A DNA stretch of 64,000 bases from Clostridium sp. Marseille-P2415 (GCF_900155545.1 NZ_LT732526.1:3566837-3630836), one strand, 5' to 3'; positions 27,101 to 36,790 are shown, counted from the first letter of the stretch. Translations and numbers: made by a program. Notes: generated by a model from the letters alone, not told the origin.

Positions 27101-30100
27101 GGTCGCATCGGCCTGATTACGGATATACTTGATTTCTTTCTTATAATTTCCATTGGACAGCTTTGCATCCTGACGGCTCAGCTTAACCGTGACCTCTACG
27201 CTTCCGGGCACAAAATCCTGGCCGAGAACATATTGGTTCTCCGTAGAGCCTTTCAGGGTGTCATTCCGGTAGCTGATCCGGAAGGATCTCACCTTTTTGC
27301 CGCCGGCCGGTTTTACCGGACTGATCTCACCGTCACCGGATACGCGGACACTCTGCACTTCTCCCACCTGATTTCCATTAAAATCATAGAAAGTCACATC
27401 CGCCATAATGGTTCCTGTCTTTGCGTCCCTGATCCGGTTCTGCTCCGCCGCTTTTCCCGGCTTTACTGAGGTGATCGTATATTTTTCATAGGTATACTCA
27501 TCCTCAGAAAGAACATTTTTACCTGCATCCAGCATCTGCAATCCTGTATCATTGATCACAAACTGATCCAGCGGTATGCTGTTGGTCACATTCGGAGTCA
27601 GCGTATAGGTTACAGTCTGGCCGTCATTCCACCAAAGATCCTTTAACGCAGCTGCGGAAGATGTCTTATCCAGTGTTACTCCGGTCTTCTGTTTCACATT
27701 TGTGAACTCGCAGGAACCGGGAATTTCTCCTTCTTTAATTGTTACTTCTTTCTTATAAATTGTTCTGGCATCATCCTTGTTGATGACATAGCCCTGGCTG
27801 TTCCGGGTGACCGCAGTCTCTTCAATCTCATAGGTTCCCGGCAACAGCTGTATGGTTGTGCCCGTTTCCCCATATGGTACGGCGATTAAATCCCCCACCT
27901 GTCTGCGGGTTTCTGCGTCTGTAACCTTCATAAATGCTGTAATTGCACCATCCGGATTATCAGACTTATTTACATCGTTCTTAATGAGCTTTAAAGGCAG
28001 AGCTTCCTGGTTATGGGCCTTAAATCCATATACACCCGGAGAAACGGTTCCGCTTCCTGTCAGCACATAAAGGTCAACACCGGTTATTGTTTCCCCGTTC
28101 TTTATCACATCCGCGGTTGTCGGAAGGATGGTTCCTTCCTCCCCTTCAAAGGAAGCCATACGGTATGTTTCAAACCCCTGCTCCTTCTTCGTAACCTCAT
28201 AAACGGCATAAGAATCGCCTGCCGGAAGCTCCAACCCCCGAAATGCCAGTTCACCCCCGGAATCGGTGGTTCCTCCGGCAACATAGTTCCACGGGCCGCT
28301 GCCGGATTTCCGGTAGAGTTCAAAGTCTAATCCGGCTTTTAATGATTCCGTGCCTCCATTCCCGCTGTATTTGGTGATCTGCAGATCAATGCCGCCCTGA
28401 TTCTGTACGGTGAGCGGGCTTTCCATACCGGTTTCGACTGTTAACCCCTCCGCCGGTATGGCTGTCTGGATCGCAATGTAGCCTGCCGGAGCATTTACTT
28501 CTCTTACGTAATATGTTCCGGGGTTATAAGACTTGGTGGAGAATACAATTTCGTATACACCGCTCTGCCCGATTTCCGTGAAATCACCGACCTCCTTGGT
28601 CAGATCCGGATCGGAATACAGCTTAAAGGCTGCCCCGGATAATTTCTTTGAAGGATCCGCACCGTCAACCTTGGTCAGGCTTACCTTTGCCTTCGCATAT
28701 TGGTTGTTAACCACAACGGATACCGGGCTGCCGGAAGTAAACTCGGCTCCCGTTCCTGCCTGAATATAGCCGTCTGCCCAAAGCGTTCCGTTTTGAATTC
28801 CACCTTCTGCCGGAATCATCCAGTCCGGATTTTCCTGTTCCTTCAGATAGTAGGCACCGCCTTCCGGATTCTGAGGAAGAAGTACGGTCCCGGCTGCGGT
28901 ATAGTAACCATCCTGAGCCCTAAAGTTCCGAATTTTTACCTGGACCGGTTTATTTCCTTCATCCAATACCCGCTTATAAGCATGATCGGAATACGTGTAA
29001 ACATCAAATACGATTTCAGCCGGAAGCTTCTGCGCGATGTCCCCATCGTTCCGGAAACCATCGCCGAAATCAAGCCTTTTGGTTACTGTTAATTCTGCTT
29101 TCTTTCTGTTTTCAAAGGTCACATCGGCCGTTTCTTCATAGCCTGCTGCCATATCTCCCACAACAGCCGTAACCATTGGCTGTGCGGCAGCCGTATAACC
29201 TTCCGGAGCCTTTTGTTCCGTAATCCTATACCAGCCCGGCGAACAGTCCTTAAGCGCATAGGTGCCGTCTCCGTTATCGGTCAGACTTCCTGATATGGCC
29301 TCAAAGCCCTGTTCCGGTTTCTGATAACCTTCATCCTGCACATTCTGCAGCACGCCGCCGATTAAGTCAGTGCCTGACCGGAACTTCAAATATTCCAGCT
29401 GAAAGGAAGCTCCTGCCATCACCGGGCCACTTTCCTTCGTTTCCGCATCTGTTTTATGGATAACGAGCTCCGCAAGACGCGGATTTTTAACGGCTGCGGA
29501 CACGGTCTTACCTGTCACGCTGTCTCCTGCAGGAGTTAAATACACCTTTTCCCCTTCGGCTTTGGCCATATATCCCACATTTACCGCTGACGTTTCAAAA
29601 TAAACATTGGTTACGGCTTTTGCCGCATCAACACTTAAGGCTTCTCCCTTTATGGTGTAAACGCCGCTGTCCAGGTTTTTAAAGCTGGCAGCAAATCTGC
29701 CGTCCTCCATTTTCCCGGTAACAGCTTTTATCTCACTGCTCCCGGACTTTTGGATGGTAAATGCAATTCCGTTAAGGCTTATGGAAGGATCCCCGTTCCA
29801 TGTGGTTTTTTCAATCTCCAGATCCGGCTTCTCCGGATTGTAAACAGTCACAGTGGAAGGCGTGCTCCCTACCGTAAAATATCTCCAAAGATTGCTCTGG
29901 CCGGTATACATGGTGATATATTTCTTCTGCTGCCCGCCTGTCAGAGTTTCCTTCAGCCTGTAATGCCCGGCCTTTAAGCCACCCGGAACCGTTACCCGGC
30001 CATCGCTTCCGGTCGTATAAGTTCCCGTTTTAACATAGCTGTAGCCGGTATCCTTCCACTGATACTGCCAGACTTCAAATTTCACTCCGCTTAACGGAGT

Positions 30101-33100
30101 TTTATCAATGTCCAGGCCAGCCAGTTCCTCATCTGTTTTACCAAAAGTGCCGGTATCAGGCCGGTATCCGTATTTTACAAATGTTACCGGATATTCCCCG
30201 GACACCTTATTTATCAGGCGGAACGCCTCCGGTTTTCCTGTCTTCCAGAAATATTGTTCATCAATATAATCCTTATTTTTCGGAACCGCTGCCTCAAGAT
30301 AATGAAGCGTTGTATCCATCTGGACCTTGGAAGGCGCATAAACCTCTTCCAGGGCAAAGACCGCCTTTACCTGTTCCCTGCCTTCATCAAGCTTAAGAAC
30401 TTTTTCCGGATCAAGCCCCTTATTCTCAAGCTCAGTTTTTAGCTTCCCCATGTTGATCATCTGGGAAAGAGCATAGCCTGTTTTATAATGATCATCCGAT
30501 TCCAGACCGGTTTCAACCACTTCAATGGGAAGCAGCTTTTCTTTTGTCTCAGGATCCACCAGCCATATCCGGAACTTCGCTCCACCCAAGAGCGTTGGCT
30601 CAGCATTTGGTTTTGTATCATCCCCCAGCCATTTATTTAATGCAATCTGGAAATAGTACGCAGAAAGTCCACCCGGGTCTTCCCCATGCTGGTTTTTCAC
30701 CACAGCGATCTTTTCATTGCGGCCGCTTTTATACAAATGCAGCATTCCCTTATAATCCTTATATCCGGAGTTTTCCGGTGCAAATACGGCTACGATCTGA
30801 CGTCCGCCAGGTAATTTATAGCCAGGAGCTGCCTCTTCCTCTACCAGCCAGTATACCTTGCCGGTTTCCAGAATGGCCGTATCAAACTGGCCGTCTGCCC
30901 TTTTCTCTGTGGCCGGATCGATCCGGGTACCGCTTTCATAATTGTCTACTTTCTCAAATTGGGTTTCATCCTCCAGATCTTCTAATTTGATTTTAGACAG
31001 ATTCTTATTTTCCGCCTTCATCTTATAGAGGGTGAACTTCGCTCCGTTAACCGGCTCCGGCGTGTGCCGGGTTCCGTCGGCTGCGATCCCATCACAGGTC
31101 TTTAATATATGAAACTGAACCCAGGGCTTATAGTTGTAAAGCGGACCGGTATACTGGATCAGAGAATCCGCAGTATTTACAAGGTCCTTTCCCGTATATT
31201 TAACCGCATTGTATTTTCCTGCCTCTAAGTCTGCTGCCGAAAGCGTCTTCGGAGGTTCTCCGTTTCCTTCCGCCAAAGGTGTTTTATCTTTCATATTCAA
31301 GTCAAAGCCAAATCCGGTTTCTTCCCTGGTCGGAACCCGTACTTCAACCACATAATAGGTATCATTCCGGTTAATATCATAGAAGGTTGCAATGCCGTCA
31401 TAGGCATTGGTGGTTTCCGTTTTAACATACTCCGCAATGCCGGCCTGGTTTACCTTATAAAGCGCCAGCTTTACATTTCCAAGAACATGGTCAACCGGAT
31501 AGAACTGATAACTCCATTCATCCTGCCAGTATTTCTGAGTGCGGATGGTCAGCTTTGGTTCATTCTGAATGACAAGGGCACTGCCGCCCGCATCTCCGTT
31601 GACCGTAGTGATGACCGTGCCTTCCTTTAGCGCAGTAGTAAGAATTTCATAGGACTGCAGATAACCGGTCGGAGGTGTGATTTCAGCAATAACATAGGAG
31701 ATCCTGTTTCCGCTGCCATCAAAAATTTTCAAATTCCTGCTGTCAAAGGTCACCTGGCCGTTTCCACTGGTGGTTAACTTCTGGATCGGTTTTTTTATGC
31801 TGTCCGCCCAGTGATTCACATCAAACTGGTCCGCCCTGAATATACCAAGCACCGCTCCTTTCAGGGCAGTATTTCTTAAGGCATCCTTTTTGGTTACTGT
31901 TACCTTTCCATAGTCCTGGTAATTCTCTAACGGTTTGTTTCCTTTTCCCAGATTGATTTCCTGATTCTTTTCATTGGCTGCTGATGCAGCAGTTACAATA
32001 ACCGGCCCATAGTACACATCAGTCCCGCGAACTTCATAATCCGGATGAATCCCTTCCGCCTTATCGGACAGCAGGTAATAGGAATTGATAAATCCACTGG
32101 GAACAACTTCTTTAAAATAATACGTTCCGGGAGCAAGCGGGGTCAGTTCATTGGAGTAGAGGCTGCCCGTCTTTCCGAATTTGCCATTGTTTTTTACATA
32201 AACTTCAAATGGGATTCTGGCACTCTCATCCTCACGGTCACCGGTATAATACTGTATCTTTCTGATCAGAACCGATTTATATGGCTTGTTTTCAAAGGTC
32301 AGACGAGTCTCTTTGCTGTTCTCCCCAAACCATTTTTCCAGCTTTTCCCTTGTTACAGGCCCGGACGGAGTCGTAATATCACGATTCCCACTTTTTTCAA
32401 AATTGAAAGGCGGCGTTATCTCTTCGACAGTATAAGTGGTTCCCGGATCAAGGGAAACATATCTGCCGTCCCTGGAAACGTAATCTTTCCATACGACTTC
32501 TCCACTCCCCTTTTTTGTTATTTCAAACTCTGCGGAAATATCATTGTCTTTATCTGTAATATCGGTTTTATAAAGCCAGTAAGGGATCTTCTGCGGAATG
32601 TTGTATGCCTTTACAGACGTATCACTTTCCCTGTTTACCTCATAAGGACCGATAAAAGGCTTGATCCCTTCAAAAGTCCACATATTCCTCATTTTTCCAG
32701 TATCATCCACTTCCAGCCTGCCGTCGCTTCCGACCTCACACCAATAATAATCTTTGGTAACATCAAGGCCTTTGACTGTGATTTCACCGTTGCTGTCCGT
32801 GGTATAGATGGTTCCGGGCGATACTTCATATAAATAGCCGCTGTACTTAAATGCAGCATAAAGTTTAAACTGAAATCCCCGCTTTGAAGCATTCTTGTCT
32901 AACGACCCGTAATTGATTGACCATGCTTCCTTTTGAAGCTTTAACGTACCTCCTTTATTATTTTTCAGGTCAACGAAAGCTGTCTTTAAAGGTTCTAACG
33001 AAAAGGTCTTATAAACATAGGTCCTGTTATCCTTTGTTTCACAGGAATAGCCGTTTCCATATCCATTGCCGTCTGAATATCCCTCCGGCACCTCCTCTGC

Positions 33101-36100
33101 AACGCGGTAAAGAATCTTACGGTTATCCCCATCGGAAACAGGAAGTGTGGCCATAAACCGGCTGCTGCCGTCAAGAGAATACGTGACCCTGGAATCAATG
33201 CTTACTTTTGTCCATGTGATCCCATCTGTGGATTTTTCAAACCAGAATCTGTCATTAAAATCTCCCCGGAAGCTTTCCGGCACCTTACTATAACCGCCCT
33301 GATCGTTTTGAATCCACTTCTTAACATTTACTTTTGCTTCATTTAATGTATTAACAATAAAATTCCCATTTTGCCTGATTGGAGAAGTCTGGCCGGCAGC
33401 CACGGTTACAGCATAATCCTTCGTATCAACGATATAGCCATTGGCGCTCTTTTCTCTTACAACGTACTGGCCCGGTGTGACCGGCTTAAATAAGACAGCT
33501 CCGTTCCCATCCGATTTTACAGTTTTGACTTCCTCCAGCTTCCCCTCTTTATTCTTCTGATAAAGAGAAAATTCCGCTCCCTCCAGGGAATTAAGATCCT
33601 TGTCAGCCAGATCCGCGCTGTTCCAGGTACGGGCCTTCTTATAAAATTCTATGGCTCCTTTACCTATGACTCCGTTAATAACCGTAACCTCTGCAGTTTC
33701 CCCTGCCTTCAGAGTGACCTTAATGTCTTCCTCTTTCCCAACGGCTGCAGTTCCTACCGCCGCGGAGCTGAATTCGGTTCCTACCGGTTGATTCACTTCC
33801 TTAATGACATACGTTCCCGGATCAACCTGAACCCGAATGGAACCATCCTCGCCTGTAGTATAATAACCGTTTTCCGTTTCCCCGTTTGATGGATTAACTA
33901 CAATTTTATCACTGTCAATTTTTTTGTTATATCTGTCTATAACCGTGTAGTTAGTGTACGGAATCCGTTTGTTGTCCGAATCCAGGGAAAATATCTCAAA
34001 ACCTGCCATCCCGGGGTATTCCTTCTCCATGGCCAGACCATATTTCTGAATGACCCCAACGCCTTCATCAATCTCTTTTTTAATCTTAATCACAGCCGGT
34101 TTATTAACTTCATGTATTGCAACAGCCGCAGCAGAGTCTTCCGTCACCTTTTGAGCTGTTCCCAGCTTGGTGTACTCCAGCCGGGCATAATTGTTGACCG
34201 TAAATACCGAATCATCTCCAGCCCGTTCATCGTTGTACTTCAGTAAAAACGGTTCATATGGATAGCGGGCCGTTACCAGATAGGAACTGTAGGTAGGCGC
34301 TGATTCTGAGACAAATATATGGTCTGCCGCATTCTGCCCCTGTGTCTTGAATTCATCGATGGTGATGGACCCATCCGGATTGTCAGTGAAATTCACCTTC
34401 GAGCCATCTCCCCATTTTGCGGTTACAGAGACAGGCTTCATGGCCTCCGGGGCATTGGGTGTAGTGATTTTTAAGGAATCTGTGATCTGAAAGCTATCCT
34501 TTAGAAAACCGGTCCGTCCATACGTCTGATAAATGGTGCCTCCCGGCTGCCTGGATATTTCGCCCGAGCTTCCATATATACCCATTTCAATAAGATACGT
34601 AATGTCCACAAACTCCGGATTCCCGGCATCATCCCTTACGACCGTATAAGATTGATCATTGGGATATACTCTTTTTTTGATATGCCATACATCATCGGAT
34701 TGAAGTATCAATGAGGTGTTCTCCGGCTGTTCCGCATAAGTGACCGTTTCAATGTTTCCCGGGTAGGTAACATTGTCCTTATCTGTCTTATCTGCAACCT
34801 TAACATCGGCATAAAAAGCAACGCTGTCCTCAGGTAACTTAAAGTGTTCTCCTACCGCTCTTTCCCCATTCCCGTCAATAAACGCATTTATGGCAATGCT
34901 GTCTGACTTACCCGGACGGATCGCATTCTGCTCATCCCCCACACGGATTTCATAGACCTTGCTGTTGCCGTTGGAGGAGATCAGTTTCACTTTTCCTGCC
35001 TGCTCCTCTAACGCAATGCCGGCAGGAACGGTAAATTCAATCCTTGAGTTCTCATAGGTATCAAACAGGGAAAGCTTCCCGCCTGCCGCATATTCATAAA
35101 GGGGCGCTGCCTGCATGGTATAGGTGATGGTATAGGTATACAGAATTCCCGCCTTTATGGAGCCGGTTTTGCTCTGTGCCAGATTAATTTCAACGGTATC
35201 CTTCTTTTCTGTGGAATCCGGTCCATAATAGGTCAGAGCGGTTTCATAAGGCGTGAGCTTTTCCTCTTCACCGCTCACTTCCGTGTTTAACGTTGTGATT
35301 CCTAAGCTGCGGACCACCATGCTGAATGATGGCTGGCTGGTAAAGGAGAATAAACTTACGCTTTTTTTCCCGTCATTTCCTTCGTCTGCATCCGTTCCCA
35401 TCAGAGCAGCTCTTTCCTCTTCTGATAAGACCCTGGTTTCACCTACGGAAATAATATCAGGCTCTTCCTGATAAAAAGTTTCACCCGCTGCTTCGGAATC
35501 CGTTGCAAGCGAATCCGCGGTACGGAAAAGTACAGGAACTTCATGCTTTGTTAAGGTAACTCCATCCGCTCCTGTGATGCGCCTGCTTATGGAAACCGCT
35601 TCGCCGTCCGCCCCGGCATCTCTCTCATCGGATTTTTCATCATCAGAAGCATTGTCATTGCTGATTTCCTCTTCCTGGTTCACATCCTCTTCATGAACCA
35701 CATCCTCAGAAGCCTCAACAGCTTCGATTGAATCCTCCGCTGCATCCTCTGTTTCATCCGCTGTGTCATCTGTTTTAACTTCTCCGGCCTTTTCCCGGAT
35801 TTCTTCAACCGGTTCCGTACTGTTTTTTTCTGCCACATTGGTCTCATCCGCCTTTGTCTCTCCTTCTGTTACAGCGGTTGTTTCCCTGATACCGGAGCTG
35901 CCGGAATGATCTCCGGCCGCCGAAGTTTTCGTGACCGCTTCTTCCTGTGCATTTTCTCCAACAACTTCGTACTCCTCCAGCTCAGCATTCGTTACTGTTA
36001 AATCATCGCCTAAGATCCGAAGCCGGAATTCACATTCCCGGTCTTTATAGCCGTTCACACCAATGATCCGAACATTTTGAAGAGCAGATTCCTGTTTGAT

Positions 36101-36556
36101 CCGTTCCGATTTTTCGGTTTCAAAAAACGGCTCTCCATCCAGAGTATCGGAAACCACTACCATATACATGGCTTTTCCTACTTTTTTCTGAAGCACCAGG
36201 GTCTTCTCCTCCAGCTCTTCATACAGCTTTTGTATTACCAGTTCCTTTTGTTCCCCTTCAAAAGGAACCAGTTCCTCCTTTAATTCCGGTCTGTTGTCAA
36301 AATCCTTTTTTAAAACCTTCTCAATAGCAGACTGAGTGACCCTGACATCAATGATCCGCCTTGCCTCTGACGGGGTCGCTTCTGATGGAGATGCCTTCCC
36401 CGCATTGGAAGAAGATGCGGTTTTACGCTCCGATGTTTCCGCAGCGTATGCCGTAGTAACGGTAAGCTGTGATATGTTTCCGGTAACAATTGCAGCTGTC
36501 AGTAACCAGGCAATTACCCTTTTTAAGCGGTGTACGTTCCTTATAGCGCCCTTCAT
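21191..36556 (-). CDS. giant LPXTG-anchored Cna-B/SpaA-repeat surface protein
   Basis: A single frame encodes 5121 residues, presumably displayed on the wall by sortase. ATG 36556 has AAGGAGG 8 bases upstream; a TTG at 36562 is too close. Layout: a signal peptide (residues 1-40, ending TTAYAAETS); a conserved N-domain (about 50-185); an acidic Glu/Asp/Ser/Thr linker (195-330); an adhesin-like region (about 340-820); a first block of Cna-B/SpaA folds (about 825-2950), each ending in an E-box such as YVIKEVNQP or YRITEQKAPEGY; DUF11/isopeptide-like domains (2955-3600); an SdrD-B-like unit with WIDDNNNGIQD near 3620; and a second SpaA block (3820-5029). A Gly/Ser linker, LPKTGE, a hydrophobic helix and KKKK end it. 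E-boxes imply self-forming Lys-Asn bonds. No sortase gene lies in the window. The binding target is unknown. Confidence 0.93.
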   Translation of the reverse strand: MKGAIRNVHRLKRVIAWLLTAAIVTGNISQLTVTTAYAAETSERKTASSSNAGKASPSEATPSEARRIIDVRVTQSAIEKVLKKDFDNRPELKEELVPFEGEQKELVIQKLYEELEEKTLVLQKKVGKAMYMVVVSDTLDGEPFFETEKSERIKQESALQNVRIIGVNGYKDRECEFRLRILGDDLTVTNAELEEYEVVGENAQEEAVTKTSAAGDHSGSSGIRETTAVTEGETKADETNVAEKNSTEPVEEIREKAGEVKTDDTADETEDAAEDSIEAVEASEDVVHEEDVNQEEEISNDNASDDEKSDERDAGADGEAVSISRRITGADGVTLTKHEVPVLFRTADSLATDSEAAGETFYQEEPDIISVGETRVLSEEERAALMGTDADEGNDGKKSVSLFSFTSQPSFSMVVRSLGITTLNTEVSGEEEKLTPYETALTYYGPDSTEKKDTVEINLAQSKTGSIKAGILYTYTITYTMQAAPLYEYAAGGKLSLFDTYENSRIEFTVPAGIALEEQAGKVKLISSNGNSKVYEIRVGDEQNAIRPGKSDSIAINAFIDGNGERAVGEHFKLPEDSVAFYADVKVADKTDKDNVTYPGNIETVTYAEQPENTSLILQSDDVWHIKKRVYPNDQSYTVVRDDAGNPEFVDITYLIEMGIYGSSGEISRQPGGTIYQTYGRTGFLKDSFQITDSLKITTPNAPEAMKPVSVTAKWGDGSKVNFTDNPDGSITIDEFKTQGQNAADHIFVSESAPTYSSYLVTARYPYEPFLLKYNDERAGDDSVFTVNNYARLEYTKLGTAQKVTEDSAAAVAIHEVNKPAVIKIKKEIDEGVGVIQKYGLAMEKEYPGMAGFEIFSLDSDNKRIPYTNYTVIDRYNKKIDSDKIVVNPSNGETENGYYTTGEDGSIRVQVDPGTYVIKEVNQPVGTEFSSAAVGTAAVGKEEDIKVTLKAGETAEVTVINGVIGKGAIEFYKKARTWNSADLADKDLNSLEGAEFSLYQKNKEGKLEEVKTVKSDGNGAVLFKPVTPGQYVVREKSANGYIVDTKDYAVTVAAGQTSPIRQNGNFIVNTLNEAKVNVKKWIQNDQGGYSKVPESFRGDFNDRFWFEKSTDGITWTKVSIDSRVTYSLDGSSRFMATLPVSDGDNRKILYRVAEEVPEGYSDGNGYGNGYSCETKDNRTYVYKTFSLEPLKTAFVDLKNNKGGTLKLQKEAWSINYGSLDKNASKRGFQFKLYAAFKYSGYLYEVSPGTIYTTDSNGEITVKGLDVTKDYYWCEVGSDGRLEVDDTGKMRNMWTFEGIKPFIGPYEVNRESDTSVKAYNIPQKIPYWLYKTDITDKDNDISAEFEITKKGSGEVVWKDYVSRDGRYVSLDPGTTYTVEEITPPFNFEKSGNRDITTPSGPVTREKLEKWFGENSKETRLTFENKPYKSVLIRKIQYYTGDREDESARIPFEVYVKNNGKFGKTGSLYSNELTPLAPGTYYFKEVVPSGFINSYYLLSDKAEGIHPDYEVRGTDVYYGPVIVTAASAANEKNQEINLGKGNKPLENYQDYGKVTVTKKDALRNTALKGAVLGIFRADQFDVNHWADSIKKPIQKLTTSGNGQVTFDSRNLKIFDGSGNRISYVIAEITPPTGYLQSYEILTTALKEGTVITTVNGDAGGSALVIQNEPKLTIRTQKYWQDEWSYQFYPVDHVLGNVKLALYKVNQAGIAEYVKTETTNAYDGIATFYDINRNDTYYVVEVRVPTREETGFGFDLNMKDKTPLAEGNGEPPKTLSAADLEAGKYNAVKYTGKDLVNTADSLIQYTGPLYNYKPWVQFHILKTCDGIAADGTRHTPEPVNGAKFTLYKMKAENKNLSKIKLEDLEDETQFEKVDNYESGTRIDPATEKRADGQFDTAILETGKVYWLVEEEAAPGYKLPGGRQIVAVFAPENSGYKDYKGMLHLYKSGRNEKIAVVKNQHGEDPGGLSAYYFQIALNKWLGDDTKPNAEPTLLGGAKFRIWLVDPETKEKLLPIEVVETGLESDDHYKTGYALSQMINMGKLKTELENKGLDPEKVLKLDEGREQVKAVFALEEVYAPSKVQMDTTLHYLEAAVPKNKDYIDEQYFWKTGKPEAFRLINKVSGEYPVTFVKYGYRPDTGTFGKTDEELAGLDIDKTPLSGVKFEVWQYQWKDTGYSYVKTGTYTTGSDGRVTVPGGLKAGHYRLKETLTGGQQKKYITMYTGQSNLWRYFTVGSTPSTVTVYNPEKPDLEIEKTTWNGDPSISLNGIAFTIQKSGSSEIKAVTGKMEDGRFAASFKNLDSGVYTIKGEALSVDAAKAVTNVYFETSAVNVGYMAKAEGEKVYLTPAGDSVTGKTVSAAVKNPRLAELVIHKTDAETKESGPVMAGASFQLEYLKFRSGTDLIGGVLQNVQDEGYQKPEQGFEAISGSLTDNGDGTYALKDCSPGWYRITEQKAPEGYTAAAQPMVTAVVGDMAAGYEETADVTFENRKKAELTVTKRLDFGDGFRNDGDIAQKLPAEIVFDVYTYSDHAYKRVLDEGNKPVQVKIRNFRAQDGYYTAAGTVLLPQNPEGGAYYLKEQENPDWMIPAEGGIQNGTLWADGYIQAGTGAEFTSGSPVSVVVNNQYAKAKVSLTKVDGADPSKKLSGAAFKLYSDPDLTKEVGDFTEIGQSGVYEIVFSTKSYNPGTYYVREVNAPAGYIAIQTAIPAEGLTVETGMESPLTVQNQGGIDLQITKYSGNGGTESLKAGLDFELYRKSGSGPWNYVAGGTTDSGGELAFRGLELPAGDSYAVYEVTKKEQGFETYRMASFEGEEGTILPTTADVIKNGETITGVDLYVLTGSGTVSPGVYGFKAHNQEALPLKLIKNDVNKSDNPDGAITAFMKVTDAETRRQVGDLIAVPYGETGTTIQLLPGTYEIEETAVTRNSQGYVINKDDARTIYKKEVTIKEGEIPGSCEFTNVKQKTGVTLDKTSSAAALKDLWWNDGQTVTYTLTPNVTNSIPLDQFVINDTGLQMLDAGKNVLSEDEYTYEKYTITSVKPGKAAEQNRIRDAKTGTIMADVTFYDFNGNQVGEVQSVRVSGDGEISPVKPAGGKKVRSFRISYRNDTLKGSTENQYVLGQDFVPGSVEVTVKLSRQDAKLSNGNYKKEIKYIRNQADATMYFRKWDWNGTLTQGQETSEARKDCDLQVVQSQAPVISVKKSVDPVRSIQPDDTLTYTLYVKNATTSDDSGIVPMRRPVLIDHVPPGVTVSGESNGENRLLKAVELKDGPKGVTIEKTIRKVDAKTGQETLFIQLDGELKKGESVTVQVKSQIAGSIINYGKNILNELYVTSDVLQPAFSLNQTGASFMIETLTGSKWPSADLPKDVQLPDEKYRTYGYASDSAENTMSTGTGLILHKEVKGNLDTRFVSGTTVGKVAKSAEDGDMTDYDGTVLYRLTVNNASATDFVTQLQLMDILPVKGDYSTGNFERLSDYRLGYENIQSIAIENRTDNTAGRKVRGFDYQVTYSGEAFQNKETTRAGRDSMLNDNSDGFWNGGISDPTAIRIKITDPGFYLAPGENLVVTYKAAVPYTTMKELDEEAYGYAVNDFATSYSYKKNLSETSDTKFSQVQTSNAVQVVLVPGNVKVSGRIWIDDNNNGIQDESIEKDHLLTDLLPVLQSGYFNVSLLKYSKSGDDEAAGTAGLSDARFLFDGLTPAKPFGITGSEFTKEQEDSWYSGQSLIPSKLKGEDPAHYRIYVTTGTMPEGYEDLVLKLAKPVMLATGVNQEAGRSRLPQTLAAGGSNYGESLDSNFNEVKGSYASEDFFLWSAGDDYDKTKDIGFVPYRNVTIKKINQAGNPVEGAHFRAYGPFTNEEMKTFRETGITDASILGAPAAEGSTVLSDGEAVWNAGELLYYRNYIIVEDGAPAGYQIADARTGDMSVMESYQVNGQKAWVLPSKEFKTAENAVPSTITVQNSYVSGMLEFTKEDGLTGKELAGAAFRIEKNGTVVEDAWKAFTAAMKADPDSMGVAEVEATDSSVDFEVASGKVTLTGIPFGSYTLSEIRVPDGYDITKKPADMTFHIETDGQKAVLADHEGNIIKNTRTEYGLSLKKADNAGNDKVSGIKFAIYGPGKYGNSSWIPFGKTKFKLNDPSGNGYEVKETNAEGLVTWNLPYGDYRIEESDAAGYETVEPFYVRIDANGTVSLLDAEDRSELTLNSADQKQINVAVTNEVRTGELSIEKVDRESREAIAGAQFELSGTSVIEGAFAAYQKHVTGLGVSGVSAGNDGGRLWIRFQVDGSSDSKTGLLTQIPYGSYTLKEIKAPEGYLFSSGSEWTREFNIESDEGIRLTGNDAVVNIPHELNIEKRDKVTDEVLSGAVFVLMNADGKYVSLNEDHSYSGFNDSELDGSRFTTGNDGRVTIKRLPAGNYILKEIEAPANYAVSADQPVTVLQSGNTETVIVYDVRNRAQIRINKVASHDHERKLGGAVFGIYSDEGLTALAGTMTTGNDGFGESEMLPLGTYYVKEQKAPAGYEASDRVYEVTLKDDSQVFTVRADGSDFITNDYGTGSLVFDKVDRLTGEALASARFSLTGKETEVDGAFDHFAANLVQRSQEELEAMGISGVETEASVIRFTAVNGHVSMEGLPYGTYTLKEENAPKGYLSLNGKAEFTFTITEDQKAADLGNGNQVVNERAQFELRLKKVDDLGRSISGMQFEILGPGRYEEEGILSVFGAGRFNASAESDTGLFTTDGDGLILLGLKHGDYRIREISSGRYDPIGPFYIRIDEEGNGSILKDNSGAAAVSKDSSVTLTITNKISTGNLELEKVDSENTDKRLNGAEFTLTNLSTLVPGAWDSYRYQAASEGASWTTGDVAGNTITFVLSGRGVITNLPYGTYRLTETKAPDGYILGSEPWTAEFTVNETSKVIRHTAPVLFTKTNGAIANMPSKITVIKTNAVYADTKLGGAGFILKASDGRYVKLNGGSFDGYTDEKASAGTFVTDSDGQFIIKRLPKDTYTFIETKAPSGYYINDHIPPVTLDGINSFTITIQDEKIRNSGGDSGGGRSPGGSSGGDPSNGPGVVTIIPDQVPLAGLPGDGSVDLLNIDDGNVPLANLPKTGERKNAAGKVMVALSGFMMALYAALSKKKKEN
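21476..24709 (-). repeat. duplicated four-domain cassette L-G-L-K / S / L-G-L-K in the adhesin C-terminus
   Basis: Nine consecutive SpaA-type domains (residues 3952-5029 counted from the TTG frame) fall into four classes. Class L: about 125 residues with a GA(W/F)..Y/F insertion. Class G: GPGxYG then an FGxxxF region. Class K: GKYVxLN or GRYVKLN then IKRLP. Class S: short, GIYSDEGL. Their order is L-G-L-K, S, L-G-L-K. Cassette 1 spans 23243-24709, the single S domain 22949-23242, and cassette 2 21476-22948. Within classes, phrases such as LPYGTYTLKE/LPYGTYRLTE and GPFYIRID/EPFYVRID recur. A segmental duplication followed by divergence explains this best. Confidence 0.75.
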
Positions 36557-36790
36557 ACCCAAATCCTCCTTTATTTCCCTTCCCCCTCAATATCAGTATC
36601 TATTTATAAGCTAAAAAAGGTTACACATTTTTGTATCAGTATACATCAGGCTGGTTACAAACCGGTTATTTTTCCAGATATTTATATTTTTTCCTATTTG
36701 TGTATTATGTTTAATCAAGCCTCATATTTTTTCATATTTTATATCTCTTTTTACCTATAAATTTTCATTTTACCTCCATTCTTTTTCATT

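Noticed and set aside
25052-33198. Long plus-strand frames opposite the giant adhesin (for example 25052-25513, 26852-27469, 32045-32833)
   Set aside because: They lack ribosome sites and recognisable domains. Their amino-acid make-up is what the complement of Thr/Lys/Glu/Gly-rich repeat codons would give. They are shadows of the minus-strand gene.
21191-36556. Possible CRISPR or DNA tandem-repeat array in the repeat-rich region
   Set aside because: The repetition is at protein-domain level with diverged DNA; there are no short identical direct repeats with uniform spacers.
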